A DNA stretch of 48,719 nucleotides from Crenobacter luteus (GTDB lineage Bacteria; Pseudomonadota; Gammaproteobacteria; Burkholderiales; Chromobacteriaceae), in contig NZ_SLXG01000020.1 in NCBI RefSeq assembly GCF_004345725.1, positions 1-48,719 of the forward strand. Direction: 5' to 3'. The notes under the pieces are model-generated. The model was given only the letters and a program-made list of their open reading frames with translations, searched no databases and had not been told where the DNA came from. Made by a program: the position numbers and the translations under genes. Within the stretch, counting starts at the first letter, position 1, and every line of letters starts with the position of its first letter. Positions 1 through 6,927 of this stretch are shown here, piece by piece.

Positions 1-25
1 GCTCTTCCGTGAACCGCTTCTTCAA
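1..25 (-). CDS. IS3-family transposase OrfA, N-terminal 8 codons only
   Basis: On the minus strand a TTG start at 25-23 opens a frame reading MKKRFTEE before the window ends. This opening, with an AGGAG ribosome site 7 bases upstream (33-37), is the usual beginning of OrfA in IS3-family elements of the IS407 type, the helix-turn-helix half of their frameshifted transposase. The sequence between this start and base 93 contains TGACCTGCTCCCC, which resembles the terminal repeat of that group. Only eight residues can be seen, so the family call rests on the start peptide, ribosome site and terminal repeat together. Confidence 0.55.
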
Positions 26-93
26 GTCCGTTCTCCTCGTATAAAACGAACTTTACTAAGTTTCAGGTGGCCCTGTTTAGGGGGAGCAGGTCA
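1..93 (-). mobile_element. End of an IS3-family (IS407-like) insertion sequence
   Basis: Read on the minus strand, the element starts at about base 93 with TGACCTGCTCCCC, has a leader of about 65 bases, then the OrfA start at 25, and runs off the left edge. Its first bases supply the TGA stop that ends the neighbouring frame 91-513, so it interrupts that gene. The other end and the target duplication lie outside the window. Confidence 0.5.
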
Positions 94-513
94 GTTCGCA
101 TGCTTGAGTCGCATCGCGTTGTCATGGCTCAGTAGCTCGTCGAAGGTAACCGCATTTTCCGCAATCGCGAGCATTACGAAACACGTTTCCAGTAGCCCCC
201 GCGAAATCGTGAGCGATTCGATCGTCATCCCGCTTTCAGCAAGCAGGAGTCCGGCCTCGAAGTGCGACAGGGCGCGGGCGAAAAACTGGGAAACAACGAT
301 CTGCCTGCTTGCACGCGCCAGCGGCAATAGCGCCGACATGTCGAGTGCGACCCTAGTGCACTTGTCGGCAAAACAGAACAGAGACAAATGCTCTAGGTGC
401 AGCCTAGCTCGAAGGTCTGCTGATCGAGTGTCAGCGCGGCCATTCTGTTCGAAGGTACCCACAGTTGCGTTCCCCCGTTTGTCTGCAGATGACGTTGGTT
501 TTTGGCTCGGCAT
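91..513 (-). pseudogene. Hypothetical protein truncated by an insertion sequence (possibly DUF5677-like)
   Basis: The frame starts with ATG at 513 and gives 140 residues with an Ala/Leu-rich helical second half (FEAGLLLAESG, SRGLLETCFVMLA) that reminds me of DUF5677 proteins, which are usually much longer. The stop codon at 93-91 appears to come from the terminal repeat of the adjoining insertion sequence, so the C-terminus is probably missing. Function is unknown. The DUF5677 resemblance is from memory and weak; the truncation is better supported. Base composition is below that of the core genes, in line with accessory DNA. Confidence 0.4.
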
Positions 514-833
514 CTTGGGTTGCCTGTTGGTGCAAGAGGCTAAAGTCTACTGACCTCGTCTCCGCAATGGCTATCAGCAATGCTGTGGGGACTTTGTTCC
601 TGGTAGGGGGCAGACAACATTTGTTAGCCCCCGGCGCGCGCCCTCGTGACCCCGCCACGCCCCCGCGCTTCATGTGTGGGAAAGCGTGCAGCTGCATGAA
701 CCGACTGGAAAGCCCGCCAGTGCTGGGCTTCCGGGCAGTGTATGCCATCCCTGAAAACTTGCAGATTCATGCAGCCATGCACTTGCAATCATGCACCGAC
801 TTTCCTGCAGAAGGGGTGGGGGCTCTCAAAAAA
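514..833. other. Intergenic stretch, no convincing gene
   Basis: Open frames here have no plausible ribosome site or recognisable protein. The only pattern seen is a cluster of ATGCA-type words between about 700 and 795. It lies between the truncated gene and the GGTAACC repeat field. Confidence 0.4.
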
Positions 834-1109
834 GGTAACCACGGTTATCGGCAGGTCGGTTGACTTGTAAGTCAATGATTGCAAATAAATTATCTGGTTA
901 CCTTTGTGGGGTAATCAGCGGTAACCAAAAAGGTAATATTTCCGTAAGCTATTGAATTTATTGGAACATTCGAAACGAGTAGGTGACGGTTTGAAAAGGT
1001 AATCTGGTTACCTAGAAATTACCTCTAGATTACCTTTTTGCATTTGTCGTGAAGCCCCGTCGCTATTGAGTTTTCTGGCCGAATTGCCGGGCAGGTTACC
1101 TTGGTTACC
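834..1109. repeat. Iteron-like field of about eleven GGTAAYC repeats
   Basis: GGTAACC, GGTTACC, GGTAATC and close variants occur at about 834, 896, 910, 920, 932, 998, 1006, 1017, 1028, 1094 and 1103, in both orientations and often next to an A or T run. A 16-base palindrome, TTGACTTGTAAGTCAA, lies at 860-875. The stretch is AT-rich against its surroundings and about 150 bases beyond the 3' end of the par operon. Such arrays usually bind a replication initiator or a partition protein (oriV or parS). Spacing is irregular, so a partition or regulatory site is as likely as an origin. Confidence 0.6.
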
Positions 1110-1202
1110 TTTTTTTCGACCCCCACCGACTTGGCGAAAAGTCCGCGCACGTGATGCACGAGCGCACGCGTATGACGTGCATGAACATCATCGAAGCGGA
1201 CA

Positions 1203-1232
1203 ACAAAAAGCCCCGATTGCTCGGGGCTCTTT
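1203..1232 (-). terminator. Rho-independent terminator of the par operon
   Basis: AGCCCCGA, a TTGC loop and TCGGGGCT form an 8-bp stem at 1209-1228, followed on the minus strand by a T run. It lies just past the end of the gene at 1248. Confidence 0.8.
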
Positions 1233-1247
1233 CATTGGAGGGCTGGG

Positions 1248-1589
1248 TCATTCGCCACCCTTGATCTCCTTGGCCATCTCCTTCAGCCGAGGCAGCAGGA
1301 TCGACTCCAGCAGCTTCTGCTTGCTCTTGGCCGTGCTGTGCTTGAACACAAAGTCCAGCTCCTGAAACACCGCCGGTGTGCAGCGGAATAGCACGGCCTC
1401 AGACAGCTTGCTGCCTTGGTCGTACTCCGGCACCGGGATGATCTTCAACGGCACCTGCTCGGCCGGAGTTGCCGCGGCTGGCTCCTGCTCATGCGCGTCA
1501 GCGCCCGCCGTGAACCTCGTCAGTGCCTCCGGGTCGACGGGTTGGCCGCCGCCGGCCGCCATGCCCCGCTTGAAACGATTGCCGCTCAT
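1248..1589 (-). CDS. Small partner protein of ParA (putative centromere-binding protein)
   Basis: This 113-residue protein has a low-complexity Ala/Pro/Glu middle and a charged, helical C-terminus (KHSTAKSKQKLLESILLPRLKEMAKEIK). It does not match classical ParB, but small DNA-binding partners commonly follow parA in plasmid and island partition loci. I chose the ATG at 1589 because it overlaps the parA stop (TGATG), with GAGAGAGG just upstream; a GTG one codon earlier is also possible. Gene order, overlap and the nearby repeat field suggest it binds those repeats and contacts ParA. That role is inference. Confidence 0.6.
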   Translation of the reverse strand: MSGNRFKRGMAAGGGQPVDPEALTRFTAGADAHEQEPAAATPAEQVPLKIIPVPEYDQGSKLSEAVLFRCTPAVFQELDFVFKHSTAKSKQKLLESILLPRLKEMAKEIKGGE

Positions 1590-2224
1590 CACCTCTCTCC
1601 GAAAATTTCGTTGGCCAGCAGCTGGATCTCGGCCCTGGCCTTGGTGTTGTCCATCTCTACCACACCGCGGCCCTCGAGGAGCGCGTCGCGATAGATCTTG
1701 CGATCGCGCACGATACTGCGCGCGAGACCGATCTCCGGGTAGTCAGCCAGCAGCTCGCGCGCCTCGGCCACCTCCGTGATGCTCGGGTTCGTCGGGGCAC
1801 GGGCGATCATGGCCATCACCTCGAGCGTCGAGTTCATTGCCTTGGCCATCCCGATCACCTCGGCCATATGCTCGATCGTCTCCAGGTCGGCGATGCTCGC
1901 CTGGATAGGCATGAGCAGCAGATCTGCCGCCACCATCGCCGAGCGCAGCTCCTTGCTATCGCGGCCGCCGGCGTCGACGATCACGAGTTCATAGCGTTTG
2001 GCCAGATCATTGGCCGTTGCGTAGACCTCGCCGGTCTTCTGAGCGCAGTGGATCATTGGTAGCTCGGCTGCGTTGCGGCGCGCGACCCACTTGCTGGCCG
2101 TGCATTGCGGATCCGCGTCCAGCAGCATCACATCGACGCCACGTTGCGCCATCACCACCGCGAGATTCGTGGCAGTCGTTGTCTTGCACGAGCCGCCCTT
2201 TTCACCACCCACCAATAAGATCAT
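1589..2224 (-). CDS. parA: ParA-family partition ATPase
   Basis: A 211-residue ATPase of the ParA/MinD class, which moves plasmids or islands by ATP-driven cycling on nucleoid DNA. It opens with the deviant Walker A motif GGEKGGSCKTT at about residues 6-16, keeps LLDADPQ (Walker A') and the VIVDAGGRD Walker B region, and lacks an N-terminal helix-turn-helix, as in short (type Ib-like) ParA proteins. The ATG at 2224 is preferred because GGAG lies 7 bases upstream; a longer frame from 2278 would run through the operator repeats. A Cys stands where most relatives have Gly in the P-loop, which still fits KGGxxKT. It overlaps the small partner gene. Confidence 0.9.
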   Translation of the reverse strand: MILLVGGEKGGSCKTTTATNLAVVMAQRGVDVMLLDADPQCTASKWVARRNAAELPMIHCAQKTGEVYATANDLAKRYELVIVDAGGRDSKELRSAMVAADLLLMPIQASIADLETIEHMAEVIGMAKAMNSTLEVMAMIARAPTNPSITEVAEARELLADYPEIGLARSIVRDRKIYRDALLEGRGVVEMDNTKARAEIQLLANEIFGER

Positions 2225-2234
2225 AGGTATGCTC

Positions 2235-2276
2235 CGATATGATATGAAATCATACGATATGATATCACTTGATATC
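2235..2276 (-). promoter_or_regulatory. par promoter embedded in GATAT repeats
   Basis: On the minus strand TTGATA (-35) and TATGAT (-10) are separated by 18 bases. They sit inside two direct repeats, CGATATGATAT at 2235-2245 and 2255-2265, exactly 20 bases apart (two helical turns), with further GATATC half-sites up to 2276. This is the layout of an autoregulated par promoter; the repressor is inferred to be the small partner protein. Confidence 0.6.
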
Positions 2277-2445
2277 AAAAAAATAAGCGGACAGGTATAT
2301 TTACCTGGTACTCGCCGGCATGCGGGGCAACGTTCACGCCACGAGCGCCCTCTGCCAGTTTCTGGCGGGCGTAGGCGATAGCTTCGGCTTGGCTGGGGAA
2401 GGCTACCAGTTTGCGCAGCAGCACGTTAGAGATGATGGTCGGCAT
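2275..2445 (-). CDS. Small hypothetical protein (56 aa)
   Basis: Starts at ATG 2445 with a strong AGGAGG ribosome site 5 bases upstream, which is the main evidence that it is translated. The protein (MPTIISNVLLRKLVAFPSQ...) is a short mixed helix/strand polypeptide that I do not recognise. It lies upstream of parA on the same strand, and its end overlaps the repeat-rich parA promoter, so it could be the first gene of the par operon or a separate transcript. Nothing in the sequence indicates a function. Confidence 0.5.
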   Translation of the reverse strand: MPTIISNVLLRKLVAFPSQAEAIAYARQKLAEGARGVNVAPHAGEYQVNIPVRLFF

Positions 2446-2596
2446 GATTGCCTCCTGAGGATTTAGGAAGTCCACCCAAAGCGGGGTGGGGGCGCTCCTA
2501 CGGCCTCAGAGCCGCCGGGGCATTGCTGCTACCCGACACCCCCCTCGATCGACATGCCACCGTACGTGCAGACGCACGTTGGCCGATAAAGAAGGC

Positions 2597-2622
2597 GCAA
2601 AAAATCCGCGTGACAGACGCGG
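2597..2622 (-). terminator. Hairpin with T run on the minus strand
   Basis: CCGCGT and ACGCGG (2606-2611 and 2617-2622) pair around a 5-base loop and are followed on the minus strand by six T residues. It would stop transcription coming leftwards from the tRNA-Ser side before the small gene at 2445. Confidence 0.6.
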
Positions 2623-2653
2623 GGCACTGCTGAGGCTTTAGGAGGTATCCAGC

Positions 2654-2743
2654 ATGCCATCGGAGGTGGTGCTGGTCAAATCAACGAAGCGTTTTTTTAG
2701 AACGAAACTGATTTTTTTAGAACGAGCATGTGACGCCATTTGA
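2654..2743 (+). CDS. Possible 29-codon ORF with a strong ribosome site
   Basis: AGGAGG lies 8 bases before an ATG at 2654; the frame gives 29 residues (MPSEVVLVKSTKRFFRTKL...) and stops at 2743. The two 14-base direct repeats at 2692 and 2712 fall inside it. It may be a real small gene of the accessory region or a chance frame over a protein-binding site; the ribosome site is the only positive evidence. Confidence 0.25.
   Translation: MPSEVVLVKSTKRFFRTKLIFLERACDAI
2692..2725. repeat. Two 14-base direct repeats, period 20
   Basis: TTTTTTTAGAACGA occurs at 2692-2705 and again at 2712-2725, exactly 20 bases apart. The two-turn spacing suggests a dimer or tandem protein-binding site. It lies between the small par-side genes and the tRNA-Ser terminator. 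Confidence 0.6.
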
Positions 2744-2760
2744 GTGATGAAGGCGTGCCA

Positions 2761-2794
2761 AAAAACAAAAAAGCCCTTGAATAATCAAGGGCTT
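2761..2794 (-). terminator. Terminator of tRNA-Ser
   Basis: AAGCCCTTGA and TCAAGGGCTT pair around a short AT loop, followed on the minus strand by a T-rich run. It lies 12 bases past the tRNA 3' end. Confidence 0.85.
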
Positions 2795-2805
2795 AATTGG
2801 CTGAC

Positions 2806-2896
<91 letters not shown>

Positions 2897-2916
2897 GCGG
2901 CGAATCAGTGGGGCGC

Positions 2917-2945
2917 AGTATAGACAGGGTGCCCCGGCCTGTCAA
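2917..2945 (-). promoter_or_regulatory. Sigma-70 promoter of tRNA-Ser
   Basis: TTGACA at 2945-2940 and TATACT at 2922-2917 on the minus strand are separated by exactly 17 bases, a perfect -35 and a near-perfect -10, about 20 bases upstream of the tRNA 5' end. Confidence 0.85.
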
Positions 2946-2965
2946 CGTCTTTTTTCATATTTCGG

Positions 2966-3295
2966 TCAGATGTCGACCACGCTGGCATCCGGCGCGTGTT
3001 TTTTGACCGACTCGATGCCGTTCTCCATCGCCGCCTTGCTGCTGTAGTACTCGCTGCGGCCGATCTCCTGGTGGTTGGCGGCCTTGAGGATGAAGTAGGG
3101 CTCGCCGTTCTTGTTCTCGCGCCGCTCGTAGCGCTCGTCGTCCGGTGCGTTCTTCTTCACCGACTCGACGCCGTTCAGCGCCGCCGCGTGGGTCTTGTAG
3201 AGTTCGCTGGTCAGGATGACCTGGCCGTTGCTCGCCTTCAGGTTGAACATGAACTGGCCGTCTTTGGCGGTTTTGACTTCGAACTTGCCTGCCAT
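2966..3295 (-). CDS. YegP-like DUF1508 protein
   Basis: A 109-residue protein made of two copies of the DUF1508 (YegP) repeat: first half GKFEVKTAKDGQFMFNLKA...SVKKNAP, second half RRENKNGEPYFILKA...SVKKHAP. This small two-repeat fold is widespread in proteobacteria and its function is not established. The ATG at 3295 is taken because the first repeat begins there and a GGGGGAG stretch precedes it; a GTG at 3322 would add nine unlikely residues. It is transcribed alone, towards tRNA-Ser. Confidence 0.9.
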   Translation of the reverse strand: MAGKFEVKTAKDGQFMFNLKASNGQVILTSELYKTHAAALNGVESVKKNAPDDERYERRENKNGEPYFILKAANHQEIGRSEYYSSKAAMENGIESVKKHAPDASVVDI

Positions 3296-3385
3296 GGTGG
3301 GCTCCCCCGGGGGTTGGTACACTCGACCTTCTCAGGTTGGATGACGGCGTCCCCTTTGTCATCCCTTGCGTAAAGGAGAGTGGCT

Positions 3386-4537
3386 TTGAAGTTGGCCGAG
3401 CGTATGCGGGAGATCGCCCCGTTCCGGGTGATGGCGATTCTGGAGGCGGCGCGCGCGCGCGAAGCGGCCGGGCGCGACGTGATCCATCTCGAGGTCGGCG
3501 AGCCGGACTTCGCGACGCCGCCGGCGATCGTCGAGGCGGGGCGCCGGGCCTTGGCCGAGGGGCAGACCTTCTACAGCGCGGCGCAGGGGCTGCCCGAGCT
3601 GCGCTGCGCGATCTCGCGCTGGTACGCCGAGCGTTACCGCGTCGACGTGTCGCCCGCGCGCATCCTCGTCACGCCGGGCGCGTCCGGCGCGCTGATGGTG
3701 GCGCTGGCGCTCCTGGTCGGCGACGGCGACGAGGTGGTGATGGCCGACCCGACCTACCCGTGCAACCGCCACTTCGTCAGCCTGTACGGCGGCACGCCGG
3801 TGTCGCTGCCGGCCGGTCCCGAATCGTGCTACCAGCTCACCGCGCCGATGTTGGCCGAGGCCTGGGGCGCGCGCACCGTCGCCGCGATGGTGGCGAGCCC
3901 GGCCAACCCGACCGGCGGCGTGCTGAGCGCGGCCGAGATCCAGGCGTTGGCCGAGGTCTGCCGCGACAGGGGAGGGGCGCTGATCGTCGACGAGATCTAC
4001 CACGGGCTGACTTACGGCTGCGACGCGGCCAGCGCCTTGCAGGTCGCCGACGACGCGCTGGTGATCAACAGCTTCTCGAAGTATTTCCAGATGACCGGCT
4101 GGCGCCTCGGCTGGCTGGTGGTGCCCGAGGCGCTGGTCGAGCCGGCGACGCGGCTGGCGCAGAACCTCTACCTGTGCGCGCCGGCGCCGGCGCAGGCGGC
4201 GGCGCTCGCCGCGTTCGAAGCGGACACGATCGCCTTGCTCGAAGAACGCCGCGCCGAGTTCGCGCGCCGGCGCGACTTCTTGGTCGACGCGCTGCCGCGC
4301 CTGGGCTGGAAGCTGCCGGTGGTGCCGGACGGCGCCTTCTACCTGTACGCCGACGTGAGCGCCGTCACCGACGACAGCCTCGCCTACTGCGCGCGCATTC
4401 TGGAGGAGGCCGACGTCGCGATCACGCCGGGGCTGGACTTCGGCCAGCACCGCGCCAACACCCATGTGCGCATCGCGTACACGACCGGCGTCGACCGCTT
4501 GGCCGAGGCGGTCGAGCGCATCGCGCGGCTCGGTTGA
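3386..4537 (+). CDS. Pyridoxal-phosphate aminotransferase, class I/II
   Basis: A full-length (383 aa) fold-type I aminotransferase of the aspartate/aromatic type. It shows VGEPDFATPPAI near the N-terminus, ASPANPTGG, the DEIYHGL segment, the PLP-binding lysine in SFSKYFQMTGWR (about residue 232) and the carboxylate-binding arginine in HVRIAYTTG. The amino donor and acceptor cannot be told from sequence. The start is the TTG at 3386: AAAGGAG ends 7 bases before it, whereas the GTG at 3380 sits right against that site. The fourth to sixth codons carry the first copy of the TTGGCCGAG motif, and three more copies follow in the gene. A strong terminator closes it. Confidence 0.9.
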   Translation: MKLAERMREIAPFRVMAILEAARAREAAGRDVIHLEVGEPDFATPPAIVEAGRRALAEGQTFYSAAQGLPELRCAISRWYAERYRVDVSPARILVTPGASGALMVALALLVGDGDEVVMADPTYPCNRHFVSLYGGTPVSLPAGPESCYQLTAPMLAEAWGARTVAAMVASPANPTGGVLSAAEIQALAEVCRDRGGALIVDEIYHGLTYGCDAASALQVADDALVINSFSKYFQMTGWRLGWLVVPEALVEPATRLAQNLYLCAPAPAQAAALAAFEADTIALLEERRAEFARRRDFLVDALPRLGWKLPVVPDGAFYLYADVSAVTDDSLAYCARILEEADVAITPGLDFGQHRANTHVRIAYTTGVDRLAEAVERIARLG

Positions 4538-4548
4538 CGCGGCGCGAG

Positions 4549-4578
4549 AAAAAAGCCGGCCCGCGGGCCGGCTTTTTT
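4549..4578 (+). terminator. Bidirectional terminator after the aminotransferase gene
   Basis: Six A, an 18-base GCCGGC...GCCGGC palindrome, then six T. It serves the aminotransferase gene on the plus strand and could serve the barstar gene converging from the right. Confidence 0.9.
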
Positions 4579-4684
4579 GCGTCGCGACGGCGTGCACGAC
4601 CGCACGCCGGGCATCTCGTCCGGCAGCCCGGCCGGCGGCCGGGTTGGCCGAGCCGGGCCAGAAATAAAGATCGCGAGCCGGGGC

Positions 4685-4966
4685 TCAGGGTTCGAGGCGC
4701 AGCGTGACGTCGTCGCGCTCGTCGGCGACTTCGCGCAAGAGGTCGATCAGGCTGTCGAACAGCGGCGCGCCGAGCGCGGCGCGCGCGGCAACGGTGTCGC
4801 GCCACTCGATCGCGAACGGGCCTTCGACGTCGTTGGCGAGGCTGTCGAACAGCGCGTCGAGGTTGCGGCCGAAGTGGGGCGGCAGGCCCAGTTGCGCGTC
4901 GAGCGCGCGGTAGACGTCGTCGAGCGAGCCGACGCGCTCGATCACGCAGGTTTTCGTCAGCGGCAT
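4685..4966 (-). CDS. Barstar-family ribonuclease inhibitor
   Basis: A 93-residue cytoplasmic protein of the barstar family, which blocks barnase-type RNases by plugging the active site. The inhibitory helix is recognisable: FGRNLDALFDSLAND, with Asp37 and Asp41 matching the barstar aspartates that contact the enzyme (D35 and D39 in the Bacillus protein). It starts at ATG 4966 and overlaps the end of the upstream RNase gene by 10 bases, so the two are translated together. The overlap and gene order make it the cognate inhibitor, protecting the cell from RNase that has not yet been exported. Confidence 0.93.
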   Translation of the reverse strand: MPLTKTCVIERVGSLDDVYRALDAQLGLPPHFGRNLDALFDSLANDVEGPFAIEWRDTVAARAALGAPLFDSLIDLLREVADERDDVTLRLEP

Positions 4967-5418
4967 GGCGGAATCTCCCGGAAGGTCTGGTAGTGGTCGA
5001 CGGTGACGAAGCGCCGTCCCGAGTCGGCGAACAACAGCCGCTTGGCGTTGCGCTTGCCGCCCTGGTAGTCGAGGTCGGCTTCGCGCCAGTGCGCGTCGGG
5101 CAGTCGTCGTTCGCGGTTGCCGAAGCGGTCGCCGCCGATCGACTTGCCGTTCAGGCCGGGCACGCTCCACAGCCCGGTGCCGGGGCGCCAGCCGGCCTCG
5201 CGCGCCTCGCGCTTGGTGACGAAGCGGTCAGGCAGGCGGCCGTGCCGGTTCAGGCTGGTCAGCACCTCGGTCAGTTGGGGCTCGTCGAGCTGGCGGCCGA
5301 GTTCGCGGTTGAGCGAAGCGACCACGTCGCGGCAAGCCGGCGCGGCGTGCGCGCTGCCGACGATCAGGCCGAGCGCGAGGGCGGCGAGGCGAAGGGGGCG
5401 GGCGCCGAATGGGGGCAT
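4957..5418 (-). CDS. Secreted barnase-like ribonuclease
   Basis: A 153-residue guanyl-type RNase (barnase/RNase N1 family) with an N-terminal signal peptide (hydrophobic LRLAALALGLIVG, likely cut after AHA). The C-terminal half keeps the barnase active site with exact spacing: Glu113 in WREADLDY, Arg123, Arg127 in KRLLF and His142 in DHYQTF correspond to barnase E73, R83, R87 and H102. The ATG at 5418 is chosen because GGAGA lies 9 bases upstream and the signal peptide starts there; a TTG at 5436 is the alternative. The protein is exported, so targets are RNA outside the cytoplasm or in competing cells. Followed directly by its inhibitor gene. Confidence 0.93.
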   Translation of the reverse strand: MPPFGARPLRLAALALGLIVGSAHAAPACRDVVASLNRELGRQLDEPQLTEVLTSLNRHGRLPDRFVTKREAREAGWRPGTGLWSVPGLNGKSIGGDRFGNRERRLPDAHWREADLDYQGGKRNAKRLLFADSGRRFVTVDHYQTFREIPPCR

Positions 5419-5594
5419 GTCGGTGAATCTCCGCAAAGTCTGTCGAACAGCGATGAGCGCGGGCCGGCCGTGGCGGCTGTCCTTCCCGGCGAGGGAGGGG
5501 CGACGTTGGCCGAGGTCTGCGCTCCGTCACGATAGCAGAGCCGCGGCGGTGGCGAGGGGAGAACGGCGCCGGGCGTGCCCGGTCCGGCGGGGTG

Positions 5595-5625
5595 AAAACG
5601 GACGGCCCGCGCAGGGCGGGCCGTC
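5595..5625 (-). terminator. Terminator of apbC
   Basis: GACGGCCCGC and GCGGGCCGTC form a 10-bp stem around a 5-base loop; CGTTTTC follows on the minus strand. It lies 24 bases past the apbC stop. Confidence 0.8.
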
Positions 5626-5648
5626 GGGGCAAGGCGGGGCGAAGCGCC

Positions 5649-6743
5649 TCAGTTGTTCTGGATCACGATCTTCGGGAACTTGGCGGAGAAGTCCTGCGCC
5701 TTCTCGCCGACCTTGACCGCGACGCGGCGCGCGATCGCCTTGTAGATGTCGGCGACCTGGCCGTCGGGGTCGGCGACGACGCTCGGCCGGCCCTCGTCGA
5801 CGGCGAGGCGGATGCCGATGTCGAGCGGCAGGGAACCGAGCACCTCGACGCCGAAGTCGGCCGCCATCCTGGCCGCGCCGCCCTCGCCGAAGATGTGCTC
5901 GGCGTGGCCGCAGTTCGAGCAGACGTGGATCGCCATGTTCTCGACCAGGCCGATGATGGGCACGCCGACCTTGTTGAACATGGTCACGCCCTTGCGGGCG
6001 TCCAGAAGCGCGATGTCCTGCGGCGTGGTGACGATCACCGCGCCGGTCACCGGCACCTTCTGCGACAGCGTCAGCTGGATGTCGCCGGTGCCCGGCGGCA
6101 TGTCGACCAACAGGTAGTCGAGCTCGTTCCAGCGCGTGTCGTTCAAGAGTTGCTGCAGCGCCTGGCTGACCATCGGGCCGCGCCACACCATCGCCTGGTC
6201 CGGGTCGACCAGGTAACCGATCGACATGGTCTGGACGCCGTGGTTCTCGACCGGGATCAGGTGCTTGCCGTCCTCGGTCTCGGGGCGTTGTCCGGCCAGA
6301 CCCATCATCAACGGTTGCGACGGGCCGTAGATGTCGGCGTCGAGGATGCCGACGCGCGCGCCCTCGGCCGCCAGCGCCAGCGCGAGGTTGGCCGTGGTGG
6401 TCGACTTGCCGACGCCGCCCTTGCCCGAGGCGACCGCGACGATGTTCTTCACGCCGGGCAACAGCGGCACGCCGCGCTGCACCGAGTGGCTGACGATCTC
6501 GCTACGCACGTTGGCCGAGACGGCGCGGCCGCCGGCCAGCGGCGCGAGCGCGGCCTCGAATTCGGCCTTCACGCGTTCGAACTGGCTCTTGGCCGGGTAG
6601 GCGAGTACGACGTCGAGCGTGACGCTGTCGTCGCCGATCTTGAGGTTCTTCACCGCGCGGCTGGCGGCGTAGGTCTTGCCGGTGTTCGGGTCGACAAGGC
6701 CGGCGACGGCGTCGAGCACCTGGGCGTCGGTCAGGGCGGGCAT
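5649..6743 (-). CDS. apbC: Iron-sulfur cluster carrier ATPase ApbC (Mrp family)
   Basis: A 364-residue scaffold/carrier that binds and hands on Fe-S clusters in an ATP-dependent way. An N-terminal DUF59 (MIP18-like) domain covers about residues 1-90; the P-loop domain follows with the deviant Walker A ASGKGGVGKSTTT, the DADIYGPSQP switch, LLVDMPPGTGD, and the cluster-binding pair CSNCGH. The ATG at 6743 gives the canonical length and has AAGGAG 12 bases upstream; an ATG at 6800 would add 19 residues (FSRLSKLFSDSAKEIPST) and shorten the leader. It is transcribed divergently from the aldo/keto reductase gene, with an IscR-like site in the shared promoter region. Confidence 0.93.
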   Translation of the reverse strand: MPALTDAQVLDAVAGLVDPNTGKTYAASRAVKNLKIGDDSVTLDVVLAYPAKSQFERVKAEFEAALAPLAGGRAVSANVRSEIVSHSVQRGVPLLPGVKNIVAVASGKGGVGKSTTTANLALALAAEGARVGILDADIYGPSQPLMMGLAGQRPETEDGKHLIPVENHGVQTMSIGYLVDPDQAMVWRGPMVSQALQQLLNDTRWNELDYLLVDMPPGTGDIQLTLSQKVPVTGAVIVTTPQDIALLDARKGVTMFNKVGVPIIGLVENMAIHVCSNCGHAEHIFGEGGAARMAADFGVEVLGSLPLDIGIRLAVDEGRPSVVADPDGQVADIYKAIARRVAVKVGEKAQDFSAKFPKIVIQNN

Positions 6744-6823
6744 GGTGGACGGGATCTCCTTGGCGGAATCGGAAAACAGTTTGCTCAGTCTGGAAAACAT
6801 GGTGTCTCGGCCGGGGTGGGGCA

Positions 6824-6843
6824 ATACCTGAGTATTTTACTCG
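6824..6843 (-). promoter_or_regulatory. Possible IscR-type operator over the apbC -10 region
   Basis: ATACCTGAGTATTTTACTCG strongly resembles one half plus the centre of the type 1 IscR site as I remember it (ATAC-TTGAC-TAAAA-TACTCGGGTAT). On the apbC strand the TAAAAT in its centre could act as the -10 box. Regulation of an Fe-S carrier by the Fe-S sensor IscR would make sense, but the outer part of the second half-site is poor. Confidence 0.4.
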
Positions 6844-6927
6844 CTTTTTCGGACGGCCGGCATCGCCCTACAATGATGGCCGGATGAGCGACCCACGCTG
6901 ACATAACGCAAACAAAGAGGAGACAAA

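Noticed and set aside
834-1109. GGTAACC repeats considered as a CRISPR array.
   Set aside because: Units are 7 bases, in both orientations and irregularly spaced, with no unique spacers of constant length and no cas genes.
3337-4707. Very long frames overlapping real genes (also near 7170-9260, 9492-11924, 12184-14580 and on opposite strands).
   Set aside because: They are Arg/Ala/Gly-rich translations of GC-rich genes in wrong frames, without ribosome sites or family motifs.
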